Shown piece by piece: positions 22,632 through 33,306 of a stretch of 55,145 nt of DNA. Where the stretch lies: assembly GCF_003324165.1 (NCBI RefSeq), contig NW_025407895.1, forward strand, positions 1-55,145, written 5' to 3'. A program made the position numbers and the translations under genes. Numbering within the stretch: the stretch's first letter is position 1; each line of letters begins with the position of its first letter. Below the pieces are notes generated by a model. It had not been told where the DNA came from and made no database searches. It worked only from the letters and a program-made list of their open reading frames with translations. The DNA is from Naegleria lovaniensis. Lineage: Eukaryota; Heterolobosea; Eutetramitea; Acrasida; Naegleriidae.

Positions 22632-23413
22632 TCAAAACGATGCTGATTTACGTCCGTAATTACATGCTTCTTTGAACTGCTTGCTCAACGAGCGGTTATT
22701 GAATTGGTTTAACGCGCCCCGTCTCAATCTTCCAGATGCTGGTGAAGGAGGAACATTGTTCTCTGGCTCTGACTCAGAGGATTGACTGTCCTCTGAGTCC
22801 TCGATGACTCGTTTTCTCTTGGTACTTCCGTTGCTTTTAGTACGTGGCTTCTTAGGTGTTTCAGATGCAAGTGCACTGTTGGATGGTGTTGTCGGAGAAT
22901 CTATTTTGCTTGGTTGAAATTGTGTTGCAGTATGAGGTAAGTTGTGCTGGCTGCTATTTGTTGAGTTGACTTTCTCTTTTTCCTCTTGGTTATTCCCCGC
23001 ATCATCAAGTAAGTCTTCTTCAAGATCCTCGTCTTCATCAAAATCCTCATCTTGTCCATCATTATCATCATCATCTCCTTCTTCATAATCCTCGTCCTCG
23101 TCCTCATCATAAGATCCTTCCAAATAAGTAACCACCTGCTGTCTTTCTTCGTTTTGAATGTTAGATACAAAGTTTTGGACAGCTTCAAGTGAAGTAGTTG
23201 TTGATTTCAAGCCTCTTGCTGTTGTGTCTGCAGGTCTAGAATCATATACATCCTTCTTTTGCTTCTTACGCTTATTTCTCCTTCCTTCAAACAGAAAAAT
23301 CTGTTGACTGCCAAAAAATCTTCTTGAATCATCATAGTGGTCTCAATAAAAGCATTTCCGTTGTGAGTTGGAACAACAGTAGCATTCAATACCTCTTGCA
23401 CATTAGTATACAA
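22632..23413 (-). pseudogene. Interrupted gene for an acidic protein inside the element
   Basis: The longest frame (down to the stop at 22632) encodes about 190 residues: a Glu/Asp-rich tract (DEDEDEDYEEGDDDDNDG), an NLS-like basic patch (STKRKRV), a Ser/Glu/Asp run and a basic C-terminus. The frame is open further upstream, giving FFGSQQIFLFEGRRNKRKKQ and KKDVYDSRPADTTARG. It meets a different frame near 23320 at a T6 run, where LYTNVQEVLNATVVPTHNG and IETTMMIQE are encoded. The joined product would be a nuclear-looking acidic/basic protein. I do not recognise a family and see no DDE transposase motif. It lies wholly within the terminal repeats. Confidence 0.4.
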
Positions 23414-23640
23414 CTCTCAGATATTACAATTAATATTTTATTATTCTCAACGGTAACAATAAAGTTTGGAGGCAATCACAACGATTGGATGATTTGGCTT
23501 TGAATTGGCATTGTAGTTTTTGTAATCAGCCAAGTGTGTAATTGGCGAATGGCGAATATGGTTGTGTATAATTGGCGAATTGCGATTATGGTAGTGTGTA
23601 ATTGGCGACTGGCGTCTAACAGTAGTGTGTAATTGGCGGT

Positions 23641-23676
23641 TGGCGAAAATCGCCAGTCGCCAAAATGTACCAACTC
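23641..23676 (-). repeat. Right terminal inverted repeat of the element
   Basis: Read on the minus strand it begins GAGTTGGTACA, then TTTTGGCGACT and GGCGATTTTCGCCA, matching the left end apart from 3 substitutions and a 7-nt gap. Confidence 0.85.
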
Positions 23677-23685
23677 TTGGGCGGG
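23677..23685 (+). repeat. Target site duplication, right copy
   Basis: TTGGGCGGG directly follows the right terminal repeat. Removing the element and one copy would restore a continuous flank of GAGGATTTC, TTGGGCGGG, CTGGACTCG. Confidence 0.8.
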
Positions 23686-24699
23686 CTGGACTCGCTGAAG
23701 CGGCTGATTGCTAATAAAAAAATTTTTATTTTAAAAAAATGAAAAGCATTCGCCAACGTGGCCACTAACAAGTAAATTTGCTGCACGTTTCTCGCAAACA
23801 AGGCAACACAATTAATGCACCAAGAAGCATCGGCATTTCATTACCTCACACTAAAACCTAAAGAGTCGAAGAACTATTCATATCAATAATTTTCGAAATG
23901 TGATTAATTTTTGGATTTGAAACTCAGGTGACGTCGATGATGTCAAAGATTGGACCAAGTTTTGACTGCTGTGAAGAGTGGAGAGAAATACGCTTCCAAT
24001 TTGGTTACTATTCACCTTGGTTTGGATGAGGATTGGGAGAAAACAAATTCGGTGGTGGCCCGTCTAATTCCAAAATCAACGTACACCTCGAATAATACAC
24101 GTGAGTGGATAAATAAGAACATCAAGACGTCAGTTAAATATACATGGCTCCATCGTTGTACACTATGATCTACAATTTGAAAATTGCAGAATTAGATGCA
24201 TTGTTGAATTCAGATTGTGAAACTCCTCACTTTGAATTTTTAAGATTTTATAGAATTGGAAAAAATTGGAGAATGAAGATGATTTCGAAAAGCTTGCACA
24301 AGAAGACAACAACGAAATGTAGATCATCATCAATATTCCATCTGGGTAAAAGATACTGAATGCGAAGAATATGCGTTCATGCAACTAAAGTCACCAACAA
24401 TGATCATTCGGAATGTTTGACGTTGTAGTATTCCCAACCAAAACATCAAGCGTATTACATAATACCGAAGTGACAACTAATTCTTAGATTTATTGTTCAA
24501 ACATTCCGTATTGAACGCAACAACATTGTGGAAAATGAAAAAAATTTTGGGATTGTTTGGTGGCTATTGTGGCTGGAGTTGCTGCAATTAAGCAGTATTT
24601 TTGCAACCGTACCATCCGGGGTAACAGCTGGATGGACGATTTCTCCCCTCCTAAGAGTATTAACTGCACAAACTGAAAATCCGACCACAAACGAATGAA
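23686..24699. other. About 1 kb without a recognisable intact gene
   Basis: Short frames occur (for example at 23950-24168 and 24144-24359) but none is recognisable or long enough to support. A stretch near 24560-24700 (TVPSGVTAGWTISPLLRVLTAQ) is in an open frame just upstream of the reverse transcriptase remnant and may belong to it. I read the region as decayed mobile-element or intergenic sequence. Confidence 0.4.
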
Positions 24700-25560
24700 G
24701 GGAAGTTGTGACAATGCATGGGGATGGACATGACACAGAGTTTGATTACGCCCCAGTTGACGAGAACGAAATCGTCACAAGAAAAGACCTTTATTCGTGG
24801 AAGCTAAAGAGAACAGGTCTCCGCACTCAAGTAATTCAGGACATTCAAGGGTTGGCATTAATGGTATCAGACGCAGCTAAATGTAAAGACAATCCTGATC
24901 AGACCATGTTTAAGAAAATGCCACTCAACTCACATCATCTGTTAGGATTCCAATTCGAAGGAAACATCTTCGAATTTCTCTGCCTCCCTTTCGTCTCGCT
25001 CCAGCGCCAATTATTTTCACAAAGATATTCAAGGACATAATCATTGTTTGGAGAAGGAACGGAATGATGGTTTATGTTTACATAGACGATACTGGCCTTC
25101 TCTCTACAAGAACTTTGGGACCATATTATGACCATAATTCTCGACCTAATGTTCCTAAAGGTTGGCTGCTTCAATAAGAAAAATGCATCCTCATAACCAT
25201 TCACCGTCTCAGAAAGGATGTGTTGTGGTCCAAAAGAGAAGTTGGAAAGCATCTATGAGGATCAACAGAGGAGCCAAGTAGGATCTCGAAACTCTTCAGC
25301 AAAGTGTGCAAGAGAATATTGGAGTTTGTTTCGAATTAGATACACCAACCCCAATCGTCGTCAATTCAGCCCCTTCAAGCTTATGGAATTGCAAACTCCA
25401 ACATTTTGGTTGGCAAATTCGATCAGACAGACGAAACACAGACTCATATCAACCAGAAGGAACTTCTAGCGGTCCTCTACTTTTTCCGTCATGCAGTTAC
25501 CCTCAAAACACCTATTTCGAGTTCAGAGGAGACAACACAATACAGAGGAGTATATTTATC
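24700..25560 (+). mobile_element. Degenerate reverse transcriptase/RNase H remnant (DIRS/Ty3-like)
   Basis: Pieces of a retroelement polymerase lie in successive frames. HHLLGFQFEGNIFEFLCLPF is followed, after a frame break near 24993, by LAPAPIIFTKIFKDIII, RRNGMMVYV and the catalytic YIDD (25079-25090). A further broken stretch GWLLQ-stop-EKCIL matches the usual strand after the catalytic box. At 25445-25474 HINQKELLAV is the RNase H signature of DIRS/Ngaro and Ty3/gypsy elements. Frame breaks and stops show it cannot encode an enzyme. I saw no integrase, tyrosine recombinase, LTR or split repeat, so the order is unresolved; DIRS-like is favoured by the short LPFxLAPAPIIFTK form. It is a cellular retrotransposon fossil. 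Confidence 0.72.
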
Positions 25561-25815
25561 CAACACCAATATGTGATATTTCTACTAACTTGGATGACAG
25601 TATATACTATATCGCAGACATAACATTATATTGAAATAAAATGTTGAAAAGCCTTTGTCTCACAATACGTTCATTTTGACGTGGTCAAGAGTCCAAACAA
25701 CCGTTGGTAATGCCTAACACCAACAATTCATTTCGTGTCATTAACACCCGTTTCCTAGACCTCAAAAGCAAAAGCCTCCTTGAAAATAGTTTTTGTTAAT
25801 AACCGCTGCAAAAAA

Positions 25816-27234
25816 ATGTTAAACTCCCTTCGAAAGCTGTTCTCCAACAAAAACCACAACAACCCTACCTCCTCACGATCGTCGGACGACAACAATAAGA
25901 ATGAATCATCCTCTTCCGATAAAAGTAGCAAGAACGAACAAGTAATCATCATTCAAAATAACGTTGATCCCTATACTGATCCAGACTCGGCACCTCTCAC
26001 GTCATTACAACGAAATCGGGAGGTATTGGTACGAAAAGTTTCAATGACTGCTTCCAATTTCTATTATCCCTACAATTATACATGCGGAACGTATGAATAT
26101 CGTTTTGAATCTCGTTCGTTGGTGTTTGTGGTTCACTCAAATATGGATTTCAACGATATTGCTCCACCAGCTGTTGAAATTCATCAAGTATCTCTGATGA
26201 TTGAATCATTGTCCACTCCTTTACATCAGGAAGAAAAGAATATTGAAAATACTGAAAATGAACCAATCTCATTGACGTTAACGGCCAACAACTACATGAC
26301 AAAATGTAGTAAAGTTTCTCCTCATCTATTGAGAAGGATAATTTCCGAGATTGGACTTGATCAATTCATATTGTCAGAACGATCAGCATGGAATTGTTTG
26401 ATGGATTATTTTAGAGTTTTTGGATATTTTCATTATGATCTGATCATGCACCGACGTGAATATATAGCTCAACAAATTTCATCACATTTTGGAAAAAATT
26501 GTTCTCTAAATTTAAGTGGAATGTATGATGTGGAATTTACTACCTATGACAGCACAAGAAACATGAATTTAAAATCATTGAAAGTTGCCATGTCATGGGA
26601 ACAACAATCTTTAATCAAGTTAAAACAAACGAAAAGTAGAGTTGAAGGTCCGTATCGAGTTATTTTGGAATATAACGGACAAAAGTTGGAATATATTGAA
26701 CAAGCAACTGAGAAGAACTCTTTATTGACCAATGAAAGAAATAGCAACAGCTCAAAAAGTACAAACATATCTGTGAAACCAATATATATCCACACAAGTG
26801 AAATATTATTTAATGATGAAGTGATTTTCAAGTGTACCTTTCCATCATACTATGAAAGTGTAGCATTCAAGAATTATTCACCTGGCATGCGAATTGAAAT
26901 TGAACAACGACACGAGTCACATCCAAGCATCAAGTTCGCTCAAATCATTCTTGAAGAAGTCTTTGGATATAAATTTAATAATACTTGGAACCGATCGAAT
27001 AGTGGCTTCAACAAAGACATACCAATCAACAACAACCCAATCGACGAAATGACTGTTGAAGAAGTTTGGACTTCATTCATGGAACATCATCAGTTCAGGG
27101 GCCTTTGTTCACTTTTTTCATTCTTCAATCCTTTGGAAAATGAATTCATGGCAATGAATTTTATGAAATTGGCAAAAGAAAAAGATTATGCTGTTGTACT
27201 GAGCGACATTTTCATTAAGATTACAGAGCAATAA
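25816..27234 (+). CDS. Unrecognised protein, 472 residues
   Basis: A single-exon gene; ATG 25816 is the first in frame (the frame is open a little upstream without ATG). The first 60 residues are low-complexity Asn/Ser/Lys/Asp. The rest is a folded-looking protein without signal peptide or membrane helix. Noted segments are NFYYPYNYTCGTYEYRF, a central beta-rich part (LNLSGMYDVEFTTYD, YRVILEYNGQKLEYIEQ), FNDEVIFKCTFPSYYESV and a helical C-terminus (EEVWTSFMEHHQFRGLCSLF). I recognise no catalytic motif or family. It lies just downstream of the retroelement remnant but has no frame breaks, so it looks like a live gene. Confidence 0.65.
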   Translation: MLNSLRKLFSNKNHNNPTSSRSSDDNNKNESSSSDKSSKNEQVIIIQNNVDPYTDPDSAPLTSLQRNREVLVRKVSMTASNFYYPYNYTCGTYEYRFESRSLVFVVHSNMDFNDIAPPAVEIHQVSLMIESLSTPLHQEEKNIENTENEPISLTLTANNYMTKCSKVSPHLLRRIISEIGLDQFILSERSAWNCLMDYFRVFGYFHYDLIMHRREYIAQQISSHFGKNCSLNLSGMYDVEFTTYDSTRNMNLKSLKVAMSWEQQSLIKLKQTKSRVEGPYRVILEYNGQKLEYIEQATEKNSLLTNERNSNSSKSTNISVKPIYIHTSEILFNDEVIFKCTFPSYYESVAFKNYSPGMRIEIEQRHESHPSIKFAQIILEEVFGYKFNNTWNRSNSGFNKDIPINNNPIDEMTVEEVWTSFMEHHQFRGLCSLFSFFNPLENEFMAMNFMKLAKEKDYAVVLSDIFIKITEQ

Positions 27235-27519
27235 TTGGGTTTGACATTTCAATAACTAAATCTAGAATTTAGTATCAATTACAGTTGCTGAAGAACAATG
27301 ATTTTTACAGGATCCCAAAAGCAACCATTGATAAAAAGAAGAATTCACTGGTCGAGCACGTCCTCCCTGGATCCTTGCATGAATGAATTCAGATGGAATA
27401 CAATTTTGTTGATTTGTTTACAAGGAAATTAGTTGACAAGCCTTATATAATGAATTTTACCAGTCGTCAAGCCTTGATTCATACATAGTTAGGAATATTA
27501 TACGAAACAATCTGTGAAA

Positions 27520-29387
27520 TTACTTTTTATTCCTCCACTCGACAAGAAATTTCATTCCATCACCACAACTGCCTTCTTCTTTCAAGACATTCATTACGAA
27601 TGGATGTTCCAACAAATCGTCCACACTTGCTCGTTGTTGTGCATTCTTTTTCAAACAACATGCTAAAAAATCCTTAAACACGCTACTCCATTGTTGTGGT
27701 TCTTTCAACGTGGGCGGTGGTTGAGTAGCAATGATAAACATGGCTCGCAACATGGGAAGGTCCATGAGTGGAGGTTCTCCTTCGGCCATTTCCAACGCCA
27801 TAATTCCCAGTGACCATATATCCACTTTGGAATCATAGTTCACTCCACGAATAACTTCCTGTCAGATTGGTGGTTCATAATTTTCATGATGAATACACCC
27901 AACGAATTGACAAGTACTTACAGGCTAATTAGGGTTTACACAAAAATCCGAAATATTGCAAAAGGATTCAACAATTTTTGTGCCACGAACCATATCATAC
28001 TTACTGCCATCCAATAAGGAGTTCCAACGACGGAATTTCTCGATCCATTTCTTCCAGTTCCTCCTTGAGGAGTTATTTCAGCACAAAAACCAAAGTCTCC
28101 CAATTTCACTTGTCCATTCTCTCCCAGTAAAATATTATCTGACTTGATATCACGATGAATCAATTGATGGTCATGAAGGAATTTCAACGATTTCAATACT
28201 TGACAGCAAACAAGAGCAATTTGTTGTTCCGTAAACCGACCTTTTTCTAAAATGACATCTGTCAGTTTACCTCCACTCATGAGTTCCATGACAATCCACA
28301 ACTGTTGATCACGAATGTAAGACCCGACATATTTTACAATGTTTTCATGTTGACATGTGTGCATCACGGCAATTTCATTTTCCAACTTTTCCAATTTTGT
28401 AAATGTCGCCATATTCATCACCTTAATCGCTACTTTCATTCCAGATTTTTTATGAACAGCTCGATACACGACCGCTGTTGAACCTCGATCCAATTCGACC
28501 AAATTTGAGAATAATTTCGAAGGATCTTCCTGTGAAACGTAATCTGCAAGTGTTAACTTTTTTTTAGAAACAATTTCTAATTGTTTCGTTTCCTCAGGAC
28601 GTTGAAAATCATTGGCTGATTTAAATGTAAAAATTCCAATTCCATAACCATTTAGATCGATTGTATATACAATATATACAGTAAGTGAAAGAATTTGAGA
28701 GAAACTCCATTCATCATATCCTTACCAGCTAAATTTAATATTTCTAACACTTCCTCTGGATGTTGACAAGTTTCAATTTTCGTGAGAGAACTCGAACGAA
28801 GTATCAATTCCCACTCGTGAGGAAGACCTGTAAAACCAGTCTTCTCGTCATATGGCGATCATTATTTCATGTTATATTCACACCAAATACATAAAGATGG
28901 TGTAGTTGTTACAGTTATTTAAACATTTCATTCACATGAACAGAATCATAATACATACCTCACTATTGTAATCCACATGAATATTATGTTTAAATTCAAA
29001 GGGTCTGGAAATGACAAAACCTTGAGGAATCTCATTCTTGTTGTCAAGAATTCTCTCATTCTTCGCTCGTGTATCCATGGATGCAGAATTGGTTAAAGGC
29101 GTGCCTTCCTCATACTCGACATATTCAACATTTGCATTGTCTTCTCCCAATATGGATTTCCATGAAGAAGGTACTCCTTTCAGCACATCTTGTTGAGGAT
29201 CAGCACTGATGTGAATACATTGTTGAAAATCTGTTGGAGATGAAATTTCAACTGGAGCATGTTGTTGGTTGCTGGTATGGTTTGAGGGTGCGCCCTGTCT
29301 AGATTCTCGTGTTTTAAAAAGTCTCATGAAATGTTTTTTTTCAAAAATGAAAAACCGAAAATTTGGGAGATGGTGAAAAACTCTCAT
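27520..29387 (-). CDS. p21-activated protein kinase (PAK), CRIB + STE20 kinase
   Basis: Exons on the minus strand are 29387-28959, 28840-28726, 28615-28005, 27924-27922 (3 nt) and 27858-27520, 498 residues in one continuous frame. A CRIB motif at about 125-143 (ISRPFEFKHNIHVDYNSE, continuing TGFTGLPHEWE) should bind GTP-loaded Rac/Cdc42. The C-terminal kinase has VAIKVM, HRDIKSDN, LGDFGF, SVVGTPYWMAPEV and VDIWSLGIMALEM, the PAK/STE20 hallmarks. It probably acts in actin and motility control downstream of Rho GTPases. The start is uncertain: ATG 29387 adds a Phe/His-rich leader, while ATG 29327 would begin MRLFKTRES. Upstream of the kinase, the segment EETKQLEIVSKKKLTLADY links CRIB and kinase. 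Confidence 0.9.
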
Positions 29388-29627
29388 AATCAATGCACGA
29401 GAATAAGGACTTGGAACAAGCTAGAAATGATGAAAAATCAATCAGTTTCAACTCTACATTCGGTCGTTGTTAAGGTGGAAATGTGAACTTGAAAGCTGAC
29501 ATTGGAAACATGAATTAGCGCTCGTCAAAAAATTTCAAAAACTCGTCAAACGTTTAAAGTATGGATTCGTTGTTGAAGACACAAGTTGTATAGCGTCACG
29601 TGTTTACAGTTTTCAAGTGAGCAAGCT

Positions 29628-32285
29628 TTATTGTTCGAGCTTGGCCTTCATTTTCCTCAATTTTTTGAGCTTTCGTTTGTACTGTTTGAGAATTTCTCTT
29701 CGTTCTAAAAACTCGCTCTGTTTTGAAAAGTCTTGAACATAGGACTCTTCTTCCATGTCAATCATGGTTCCATAAAAACCACGATGTCTTCCCATAATCA
29801 TGACAATGCAAATCATTACTTTGGAGAATGATGTCCAAAATGCGCAATATGCCAATGCAGATCCTTCCATGCCTACGGTGAGCCCAGAATTTGCAAAAGC
29901 ACTAATGACTTCAAATAGAATGTAAAATAGTGAATAGTGTGCTGGATCATTCTTCAATTTGTCATTCTCAGCTATAGAAATTGCAAAAATGATAATAATC
30001 ATCCACATGTTGTTTGTTGAGAGCATGGTTGTCAAATAAAACCAAAAATCTTTTACGCATTTAACCAGCAAATTCCAGAGCTTTTTTGCAAATCTTCTAG
30101 ACTTGACAGGAAATGGAACTTGTGGAAGAGTAGCCTTGTCAAGTGGAGGTACCACTGATGAATAACTCGAAGATCTTAGATAGGGCTTCATGGTTGACAG
30201 AGAATATCCATAGACACTTTTCTCTTCTTCTTCCAATTCCTCCATAGCTTTTTGTTCTTCTTCTGAAGGTTCCTTTTGCAATTTGATATAAATGACTTCA
30301 TCCTTTTGATCAACAGCAGAAATTAAACTCTTTCCATCCTCAACTTTTCCTAATTCCTTCACTGTTCCAACATCAATATCACTGCTAACAATTGAGTGAG
30401 TAGATTTGATTTTTCCCATTGGGGCTAGTTTTGGGTTGAAAGTAGAAAGTGTGGCTGTTTCGACCACGGATTTTTCTTCTTCATTCAAATATCGAACCAT
30501 GTCAACAATCTTGTATGCGTTTTCTCGCAAGCTGCAAGCCATTTGAGGTTTGATACGCATCATGAGAGCATACGCTACCAAGGTGGGGTACGACAGTGTG
30601 AACAAATCAACGCTGTTAAAGCCTCCTGTTCGAGAACTCATGGGATGGAAAAATGCAACCAAAACTCTCGTAGAAATAGATTGGCCCACCAATCTTGGGC
30701 TGTTCCAGTCACTTGCAAGTGTTACTACAATACCAAATACTAACAATAGCAATGTAACAACGCCATAGATGGTGGTTTGAAGTCCAGGGAACACATATGG
30801 AGACAGATGGTGATGTTTTTCGAGAATGTACTTGAAAACCACCTTTCTCTTTGTGGAACATTTGTAGATGAGTACGAGAATGTATCGAAGAATGAGAGGG
30901 AACAATACGTTTCCAAGCATGACCAAAACTCCAACAGTGAAGCATATGGACCAATCATGAACAAAATTGCTCAAATTTTCATCAAGTAAGGTAAGGCCAC
31001 AATTATTGAAGGCACTCACAGCAATAAAGAGTCCAAGCCAGAAGGGATCTTTTCCGTGCATGTACTTATCTTCATTGTAGTAGGTTGCAAAAACGCCTCC
31101 AAGAATAAAAAAGCCTATTGCAACAATTACCAACACCAAGATTGCTGTGACCACGGTCACCCAACACATGGCAGAGCATTCAACGTCTGTGAGAGGGAAA
31201 GGATCTCCATTGGGAACAAAAATATCCTTAATATTTTCCCACAAAGTGAGTGGTTTGATTGGTGGTGGCAGAGGTATTGAATTACTGCGCGGTAGTGGTT
31301 TTTCGTTTGTTGTTGAATCTTCTAATGAGATTAGCTCTTGGGAATTGCTAACTTCTCGCAATTCGACCATGGTTCCTTCTTGTTGTTGTTCTTTTTCCAA
31401 TTGTCGTTTGATAAGTTCGGCTTCTCTCAATGCAAACATTCGCAGACGACAGCGTCGAATTTTCAGTAACGTTATAGGGAGACAAGTGAGCGTCAGTCCT
31501 CCACTGACAATTGCGAAAAACAGGCATACCTGAGATGAGACTGTGATATTGGTGATGGGTTGAGTTAAGAATCCAGACAGACATACACTAGCAAAGCTCA
31601 TGACCAATGCATCAATGTACGGAATGTTAGTTTTAGGATTTGATAATTCCAAAATGTAGAAAATCGTTCCGAAAAAGAATCCACAAAATATAATATAAAA
31701 GATATGAATAGGTGCATAATTTCTATAGAGCCAAGGTCCTCGTGATTTCATTGATCCCGTCTCTAAATCTCTTTGACCTCTCTTGCAACCAAATGCGCAC
31801 AAAAAGTTAAAACATTGGTCCATCACCGAGGCAAATCGTTCTCGCTTGTTCTCCTTTTCGTGAGTGTTATCGTCGACAATTTCATCCAAATTAATTTGCT
31901 TATTCCTAGTAGCTACTGTGGCTGTTGTGGGTTTATGGGTTTCAACATGATTATGATGTTGGCTGTTTCCGTTTGCCTGTATTTGTTGTTGTTGTTGTTG
32001 GTGTTGAGAAGAATTTGGGAAAGGTTCTTCAGAAAAGTTTACCCGTTTAGTTGTTGGTGTTGATAATGAACAGGGTGTTTCTACGTTATCTTTGTTTGAA
32101 GAGGTGGTAGTAGTAATTGTTGCGATGGCATGAGGAGGTGGTGCTTGTGATGATGAGATGTCTGTTGTTACCTGAAGTTCGGATGATTTTACTTGATCAT
32201 CGGGAAGTACAATACTTTCGTTCGTTGCTTGTTGTTGGGTGTTATTTTCAACCTCCAGTGTCGTTGTTGGAGCTTCGTTGTTCAT
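29628..32285 (-). CDS. TRK/HKT/KtrB-family potassium transporter
   Basis: A single exon of 885 residues. A long cytosolic N-terminus is rich in Thr/Gln/His (with a poly-Gln run), then four membrane-pore-membrane units follow as in TrkH/TRK1. The pore-loop glycines are visible in SFASVCLSGFLT, SAFNNCGLTL, SSRTGGFNSVDLF and SAFANSGLTVG; Gly in all four fits K+ rather than Na+ selectivity. The GRHRGFYGTM near the C-terminus matches the conserved end of the family. A hydrophilic loop of about 200 residues sits between units 3 and 4. It should be a plasma-membrane K+ uptake protein. Confidence 0.92.
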   Translation of the reverse strand: MNNEAPTTTLEVENNTQQQATNESIVLPDDQVKSSELQVTTDISSSQAPPPHAIATITTTTSSNKDNVETPCSLSTPTTKRVNFSEEPFPNSSQHQQQQQQIQANGNSQHHNHVETHKPTTATVATRNKQINLDEIVDDNTHEKENKRERFASVMDQCFNFLCAFGCKRGQRDLETGSMKSRGPWLYRNYAPIHIFYIIFCGFFFGTIFYILELSNPKTNIPYIDALVMSFASVCLSGFLTQPITNITVSSQVCLFFAIVSGGLTLTCLPITLLKIRRCRLRMFALREAELIKRQLEKEQQQEGTMVELREVSNSQELISLEDSTTNEKPLPRSNSIPLPPPIKPLTLWENIKDIFVPNGDPFPLTDVECSAMCWVTVVTAILVLVIVAIGFFILGGVFATYYNEDKYMHGKDPFWLGLFIAVSAFNNCGLTLLDENLSNFVHDWSICFTVGVLVMLGNVLFPLILRYILVLIYKCSTKRKVVFKYILEKHHHLSPYVFPGLQTTIYGVVTLLLLVFGIVVTLASDWNSPRLVGQSISTRVLVAFFHPMSSRTGGFNSVDLFTLSYPTLVAYALMMRIKPQMACSLRENAYKIVDMVRYLNEEEKSVVETATLSTFNPKLAPMGKIKSTHSIVSSDIDVGTVKELGKVEDGKSLISAVDQKDEVIYIKLQKEPSEEEQKAMEELEEEEKSVYGYSLSTMKPYLRSSSYSSVVPPLDKATLPQVPFPVKSRRFAKKLWNLLVKCVKDFWFYLTTMLSTNNMWMIIIIFAISIAENDKLKNDPAHYSLFYILFEVISAFANSGLTVGMEGSALAYCAFWTSFSKVMICIVMIMGRHRGFYGTMIDMEEESYVQDFSKQSEFLERREILKQYKRKLKKLRKMKAKLEQ

Positions 32286-33306
32286 TGCTGCTGAATTGGT
32301 GAGCTCCCACGGACGATGATGGTGAACGTTGGTGGTAGTTACCGAGAGCGTTTTTTTTGTTCAAGGTTCTCGTTTGGGTGCTGTATTTTATTCGAGCCTC
32401 GTTTCCAAATGAGACAAAATAAACGGTTTTGTATCACTCTCTGATTGCGGTCGTATCAATAAATCTCGGTATATTCCAGAGATATCAGCTCAGTGAAAAT
32501 CATTGTATTGTTTGAACATACACCAATTTGTGATACACAAAAGATAATTCGCCCATCTGTTGAAAGTCACTTGACACAAACAAAAAAATTTTTGTTGCAC
32601 TCGTTCTCAGTACTGGCGTGGAACATCAAGCAACCTGAAAGATGGAATTAAATTACATGTGTACACATGATGGTGTAGTAACGAGCATGATCATCTGACC
32701 ATGAGATATGATCCCATCGTTACCGCAAAATTATTATTATAATTATTTTCATTTCATTCAATATTATTGTCGCATCGATTTGGCCTCTCTTGTTTTATGG
32801 AACTTTGTTTTCTTTGATTAACACACTTCGCTGAGTTTGCAAAAGGAAATTTCTGTTTCGCGATTCAGCCTGAACAATGAAAAAGAACACTCCCGTAGTT
32901 GCCGATGGTCAAAAAGGAAGGTGGTGGTAGAGAACATTTCGTTTGGCGGTTAAGTAAAGGCTCACTCACAAAAAAAAACCTTAACAATTCCTCCCTCGCG
33001 TGTGTGATCGTATCCTCCCTCTACCTACCATCATCATCACAGCCTCAGAGTGTGCAAACGGGAAATTATTTTTACCGCTTCTCATCATCACGATTTATTC
33101 ATTGATTCATCATATAGTCGTACTGTATTTTCATATATATTTACAAAGAACAAGACTGTCTTAATTGATGTTCATACACTAATAACCCTAAGGAATAGAA
33201 AAAACTAAACTCATAACCTCTGCTATTGGACTTACAAATCTATCATTGAAAAACGAACATAACCTCTCTAAACGCAATATCACTATCTCACCTCCAATTA
33301 ATTGAC
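32286..33306. other. 1 kb divergent intergenic region
   Basis: This is the upstream region shared by the potassium transporter (-) and the large PAS cyclase (+). It is unusually long for this window. I found no tRNA, no convincing open frame and no repeat; AT-rich stretches near 32720-32770 and pyrimidine runs are the only features. It presumably holds both promoters. Confidence 0.5.

Larger units (their letters stand above)
22459..23676. mobile_element. 1.2 kb TIR transposable element, Mutator-like size class
   Basis: The element spans 1218 bp. It has terminal inverted repeats (22459-22501 and 23641-23676) directly abutted by a perfect 9-bp direct repeat TTGGGCGGG on each side (22450-22458, 23677-23685). 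A target duplication of 9 bp is typical of Mutator-like elements (9-11 bp) rather than hAT (8), Tc1/mariner (TA) or piggyBac (TTAA). Subterminal regions are packed with the motif TGGCGA: six copies in 22471-22605, and about seven counting both orientations in 23540-23665. These look like repeated transposase-binding sites. No transposase is recognisable inside; the minus strand carries an interrupted gene for an acidic protein. It is therefore best read as a non-autonomous element, possibly one that carries host gene sequence (Pack-MULE style). The superfamily call rests on structure only. Confidence 0.75.

Noticed and set aside
23950-24360. Small proteins in the stretch before the reverse transcriptase remnant
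   Set aside because: Frames are short, unrecognised and partly overlapping; composition gives no clear support.
30543-31533. Plus-strand frames opposite the potassium transporter
   Set aside because: They are shadows of a long conserved coding frame on the minus strand.
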